The notes beneath the pieces were generated by a model. That model was not told the DNA's origin, ran no database searches, and worked only from the letters and a program-made list of their open reading frames with translations. 64,000 nt of DNA. Origin: Proteus vulgaris (lineage in GTDB: Bacteria; Pseudomonadota; Gammaproteobacteria; Enterobacterales; Enterobacteriaceae). Of the stretch, positions 62,001 through 64,000 are shown in pieces. The stretch is from positions 80,706 to 144,705 of the forward strand of contig NZ_JAEHOQ010000009.1 in NCBI RefSeq assembly GCF_016239305.1. Reading direction: 5' to 3'. A program made the position numbers and the translations under genes. How positions within the stretch are numbered: position 1 is the stretch's first letter; each line of letters opens with the position of its first letter.

Positions 62001-64000
62001 CAACGACTGCATCGTAAGCAAATTGAATATCCGCGTCAGATTTACTGATAGCTGCTTTATCTGCCGCTTGTTTTGCAGATTCTGACAATGCTTCAGCTTT
62101 TTGCGCTAATTCAGAGCCATATTTAACTGTATTATCAACCGCTTCTTTTGCTTTTTCTAACTTATCTTCTGATGCATCTTTACCCAGATCATCAATAACA
62201 CTATTAGCATCATCAATTGGATTTTTATCATCAGTTTTACGTAAATCTTGAATAATGGCATCAGTATCATTAATTAGTTGATGCGTTGTATCAAGATTAG
62301 TTTGAGCCTGTTGAGCATCATCTAACGCAATCTCTGTTGAAACACCTTTTTCTTGTGCTTTAACAATAAGTTGGTCTAATTCTGCTTTTATTTTCTCGGC
62401 ATGAGAGAATTCAACTTTTGCTTTCTCTAATAAAGCTTCAGCTTCAACAAGATCAGTCTGTTTACCGCTATTGAATGCTTTTTCTGCTGCTGATTTAGCA
62501 AGTTCAGCCAATGTCAGTGCATTTTCTGTCACAGCAACAACATATTCAGATGCTAATTCAACCGCTTCTTTTGCTTGCTCTCTATCTTGCTGTGATGAAT
62601 TTTCATCTAAATTATCAATAACTTCAGTACCCTTATCTAATGCATCTTTTGCATCATCAATAAGCTGTAACTTATCAAGAATTGATTGTGTATCTTTTAG
62701 ATTTTGAGTTGCTTCATCTAATGAGATTTGAGATTTATCAGCATCAATTTGAGCATCCGTTGTATCAACACCTTTACTTTGTGCTTTTACAATTAAGCTA
62801 TCTAACGTTGTTTTAGCTTCATTTGCTTTATCTAATACTTCATCAGCTTTAGCAAACAATGTCTTAGCCGTGGCAAAATCTTTCGCACTACCTGAGATCA
62901 ATGCTTTTTCTGCTGCCAATTTGGCACTGCTAGATAAAATTTCTGCTTTCGAGGCTAAATTAACCACTAAATCTGAAGCTGTATCTAAAGAGGCTTTAGC
63001 TTTAGCTAATTCATCTGGTGTTGAATTTTCAGTTAAATCATCAATCAGATCATTGGCCTTATCTAACGCATCTTGATCTTTCAATAAATCATTCACCATA
63101 TCCAAAATATTTTGTGTATGACTTAAAATATCATTGGCATTATCAATGTGTTCTTGTGAAAGAAGTGCATCAGATTGGGCTTCATCTGTATTAATTTCTT
63201 TAGCTATCGCCTTGGTAATTAGTGAATCCAACTTATCTTTAGCGACTTGAGCCTTATTAACTGCCTCTTGTGCTTTTTCTTGCAATAAAAGCGCGGTATT
63301 CAGATCTTTTTCTTTGCCAGAAATGAGTGCTTGTTCAGCGGAATCATGAGCTTGTTTAGCCAAGATTTCTGCTTTTTCAGCGAGGCCAACCACATAATCA
63401 GAAGCTGCATTTAATGATGCTTTAGCTTCTTCTTTTTGCGCATCAGTTGGATCTTCTGGTAAATTTTCAAGAATATCATCGGTTTTATCCAATATATTCG
63501 TATCTTCACCATTAGTTTCTTTATCTAACATATCAATAATAAACTGTACATTCGCTAACGTATGTACTGCATCATCAATATGTCCCTGTGCTTTATTTGC
63601 ATCAATTTGAGCGTCAGCTATATCAATATCTTTTTCTTGAGCTTTTTGAATTAAAACATCAAGTTCAGCTTTTGCTTGTTTTGCCGTATTTAATACTTCA
63701 TTGGCTTGACTTAATAACGTTTTCGCAAAATCAATATCTGCTTTATTCTCGCTAATCAAGGCCTTATCAATGGCAGCTTTAGCCATATCAGCATAAAGAT
63801 CAGCTTTCAATGCCAATGCAACAACATATTCAGAAGCCGCATCTAACACTTTTTTCGCTTCCGCTTTTTCTTCCTCTGTTGCTGTATCTTTATCTAAGTC
63901 ATCAATAATTTCGTTACCATCATCAATATTTCCACCTCCATTTTCAGTTGTGGCCAATGTATCGATGATTTTTTCAGCCACATTCAGTGCATTGTTCGCC
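56083..64000 (-). CDS. Giant repetitive type I-secreted adhesin, partial (start outside window)
   Basis: At least 2638 codons; the frame is open to the right edge, and repeat-like residues continue upstream of the internal GTG at 63981, so the true start is outside. From the edge to about residue 1050 there are tandem helical repeats of about 142 residues with SEYVVALA, AEKALISG and DLDENST themes. A more diverged helical region (about 1050-1960) follows, then beta-rich modules (about 1965-2300: GDGLKAGDAFTLYKV, KFEVGQQIKVYDF). A Val-Asp-Thr tract near 2405-2530 and a C-terminal about 100 residues (LDIAALLQLGEASETIS) as a likely secretion signal end the protein. No RTX nonapeptides were seen. 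The LapB/HlyD/TolC genes follow. Very acidic. Confidence 0.85.
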   Translation of the reverse strand, partial: ANNALNVAEKIIDTLATTENGGGNIDDGNEIIDDLDKDTATEEEKAEAKKVLDAASEYVVALALKADLYADMAKAAIDKALISENKADIDFAKTLLSQANEVLNTAKQAKAELDVLIQKAQEKDIDIADAQIDANKAQGHIDDAVHTLANVQFIIDMLDKETNGEDTNILDKTDDILENLPEDPTDAQKEEAKASLNAASDYVVGLAEKAEILAKQAHDSAEQALISGKEKDLNTALLLQEKAQEAVNKAQVAKDKLDSLITKAIAKEINTDEAQSDALLSQEHIDNANDILSHTQNILDMVNDLLKDQDALDKANDLIDDLTENSTPDELAKAKASLDTASDLVVNLASKAEILSSSAKLAAEKALISGSAKDFATAKTLFAKADEVLDKANEAKTTLDSLIVKAQSKGVDTTDAQIDADKSQISLDEATQNLKDTQSILDKLQLIDDAKDALDKGTEVIDNLDENSSQQDREQAKEAVELASEYVVAVTENALTLAELAKSAAEKAFNSGKQTDLVEAEALLEKAKVEFSHAEKIKAELDQLIVKAQEKGVSTEIALDDAQQAQTNLDTTHQLINDTDAIIQDLRKTDDKNPIDDANSVIDDLGKDASEDKLEKAKEAVDNTVKYGSELAQKAEALSESAKQAADKAAISKSDADIQFAYDAVVVAQDAIKLAQEAQQQLENLIEKAQAKQVNVQDATAEFILANEHIDNALNLVGNAENTLASIKADLDGQGALDDAEKGLDDLDENSTDEEKEQVKEVLDTASEYVVTLAEKAQTLAYEAKVAAETANESLTSDDVLAAKALLAIAQEAFDKANVAKEQLSQLIDKAESKGVDTTNSATDLNITIEHLTTAENDLLISQNILDKLISDITEPALDDADTAIDDVIKDPTDENKAKAKESLEKAAELVADLAKLAEEKANIAKNDAEKAKVSGNYDDLLIAEQSVSDATQYIEKAQNSKDHLDKLIEKAQGTDIDLIVTEALADQADTSLLSANTALNNALDILDNLHNQEGDPDLIANIKNTLDKLDTEILQAQKKGITANSQIEKLLESTSPKEQDIKNAKTVLNEFTKAIENAELADEKVKAALDKALKGGVGSNVIAKYETTEAELLERLNDLKKEANNLNKQIQEIESHVVFDDLNTALDKLDPKNKESINNFNKALKAAIDNNNELVQELTSKALEALDAALKLAEMDKSSVEYQQALQDVKYLLNTADELYTLAKENTSDLQKTVEKAISKGLTPENNSEFKEYIANIKYFDNEISKAGANIAKAKNAIPDEKLPDFEGDDISQLVDHLKDKIESGDSDAINNALLNVDNVINAQLNEVIKAVDKAQTAFDHAQKNPSPANVKNFDKAVKDAQDIINKAELNIEKLHSVINDAANIDGVDQGLIEHALKGINSANDTIDSAQTTLDGLTLNAIDIDGLEDKAKDANDAINDLAKDKSPENIENALAKLGIFKSALDTALNNAKTLSDDALMAAKQAVKTPTAENILLAEKKLAKALEAKEQLIEAKGLYDDVVSNIKSSISAGSLQDALLKTFTGVDKQFDDTEALVDKQNNESEVLIAQAKDNQLTEEDIIEAYNDAKAAITEAEVAVRKAVDKAAEAKENNITSIQQATAIKNSVIAAQDSLNNAKDAVSNASSKGVPDYLTDQLNKYYNSLDNKLDYPKGVLQEIDAYSRMSLSLELLTTATNEYKKADELLKKDPTSVIKDPTEFLSIVTEANALLAEGKERANKAKELGLDSAGTTYLNSAAHTANETKVNLMNEFHGQLGEQAFADLDIVMSLLQESVYNAHINLDKSTLSNHAVFEEQYKIAIRALNDAKVLSEEYSAKGVKDVKLAYYNYQIEEFSKEIEDFSKAWNSITQLTEMTNQAYASSKELSGIKSASEKYDAVQKLAAELSEAYQLVEQSIIDGAPLDMVQANLNKLNISVNNLSAEDPIVAAQILIDNVVSEAKNIEKLLKATDTKEQKDLVYNSLYTQLQTANKVMTEAKLSGTISKIKLAELQQDYNDALNSLKMFDPYLSTGEKTQKPAGTLDTALDITVTNDGKIHIEGARLVDGAVFTLGGKDLPWYSAWLGNISGTVDKTFGSGTVHTRTDGSKYVDIFVDKETANNIKSSGNDLSYLYGYQKELGKDTSDISRSFKVKDSSTPKNVEAYITEDHTIMITGDGLKAGDAFTLYKVSTNLLGIRDFEEVGKGHVALHNGKFVGVVTEYSGAHSWDTVKGLGDSSNLAISRVGVGENESSKSASFGKKESPAEIHSDLITGKYADITTKDVTAWVDNKKHLYLKSTKFEVGQQIKVYDFYDYKTVVGTGVVQMIGGQKVVKIEGVTTDQYPDLKWIYAAIAYEGGQWEHIQSDAFILGKNYLSVQGNVNSNTQEPPTDQDSNDGINFDDIDIDPIAPTKPSTGDTDTDVDTDVDTDTDTDVDTDTDVDTDTDTDVDTDTDTDVDTDTDTDVDTDTDTDVDTDTDTDVDTDTDTNVDTDTDTDVDTDTDTDVDTDTDTDVDTDTDTDVDTDTDTDVDTDTDTDVDTDTDTDVNEESNNLDIAALLQLGEASETISNEQQDNVELPELSELLTDASQANISIENIVPTSQETEYAIQSPLFVSETTHDGNIESHQVATLITEEDMGTTHNI
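56381..56764 (-). repeat. 24-bp tandem repeat array encoding (DTDTDTDV)n
   Basis: Thirteen full 24-bp units (ACATCAGTATCTGTGTCGGT plus ATCA on the plus strand) run from 56381 to 56692, followed by units of 18, 24, 12 and 18 bp. Unit changes are multiples of 6 bp and keep the frame. One unit has a G/T change that gives Asn in place of Asp. Length variation by slippage is likely. Confidence 0.92.
60800..64000 (-). repeat. Diverged protein-level tandem repeats of about 142 residues
   Basis: Seven copies of one helical module lie here, with the conserved EYVV-type segment recurring on the DNA at about 63825, 63391, 62967, 62537, 62110, 61690 and 61269, a period of 420-434 bp. Copies vary strongly, so they are old duplications and not recent slippage. 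The array continues past the right edge. Confidence 0.8.

Overview
The window looks like chromosome of a low-GC enteric bacterium of the Morganellaceae, most likely Proteus (P. mirabilis/vulgaris/hauseri/penneri group). The base composition is AT-rich, the chbBCARFG, smvAR, srfABC and nik products read like enterobacterial families, and the gene set (nickel import, siderophore uptake, SmvA/SmvR) fits Proteus. No rRNA, tRNA, insertion sequence, prophage or CRISPR array was seen. Species assignment is inference.

Layout. (1) 1-6726, minus: an operon for uptake and breakdown of an unidentified acidic sugar. It encodes an FGGY kinase, an FucI-like isomerase, a DapA/NanA-like lyase, a cytoplasmic Asp-box (sialidase-fold) protein and a tripartite tricarboxylate transporter that runs off the left edge. 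Together the enzymes would fit Kdo catabolism: Kdo to pyruvate plus D-arabinose, then D-ribulose, then D-ribulose-5-phosphate. (2) 7165-7593, plus: a small exported protein. (3) 7645-13448, minus: a SAM methyltransferase followed by nikABCDE nickel import. (4) 13883-30846, plus: an apparent envelope-spanning Srf system. It holds a membrane-anchored vWA protein, SrfA, the ASKHA ATPase SrfB, the dynamin-like GTPase SrfC, another single-pass membrane protein, an exported vWA protein, a MacB/FtsX-type ABC pair, an exported formylglycine-generating-enzyme-fold protein and two coiled-coil lipoproteins. An OmpX/Ail porin-like gene follows. (5) 32142-37503, minus: chbBCARFG for chitobiose. (6) 37956-41638, plus: a siderophore ABC importer with a Fur-like box. 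(7) 41843-48526: a divergent sugar-acid regulon (cupin, MFS, enolase-superfamily dehydratase, GntR regulator, SDR, KDG kinase, KDPG aldolase). The GntR operator candidate ATTGTATACAAT lies upstream of both arms. (8) 48627-50754: the divergent smvR/smvA efflux pair. (9) 50815-64000, minus: a type I secretion system (TolC, HlyD and LapB-like ABC) with a giant adhesin that is cut by the right edge.

How the parts work together: several loci are self-contained import-plus-catabolism units (acidic sugar, chitobiose, sugar acid) or metal uptake units (nickel, ferric siderophore). The two surface loci, Srf and the giant adhesin, are the least explained. Srf combines cytoplasmic NTPases, proline-rich linkers that could cross the periplasm, an ABC exporter and lipoproteins, so it looks like one machine rather than a loose set of genes. 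The adhesin is unusual for a type I substrate: it is built from about 142-residue helical repeats, carries a (DTDTDTDV)n tract and shows no RTX nonapeptides.

Limits: all assignments come from reading motifs by eye. No database search, structure prediction or statistical operator scan was run.
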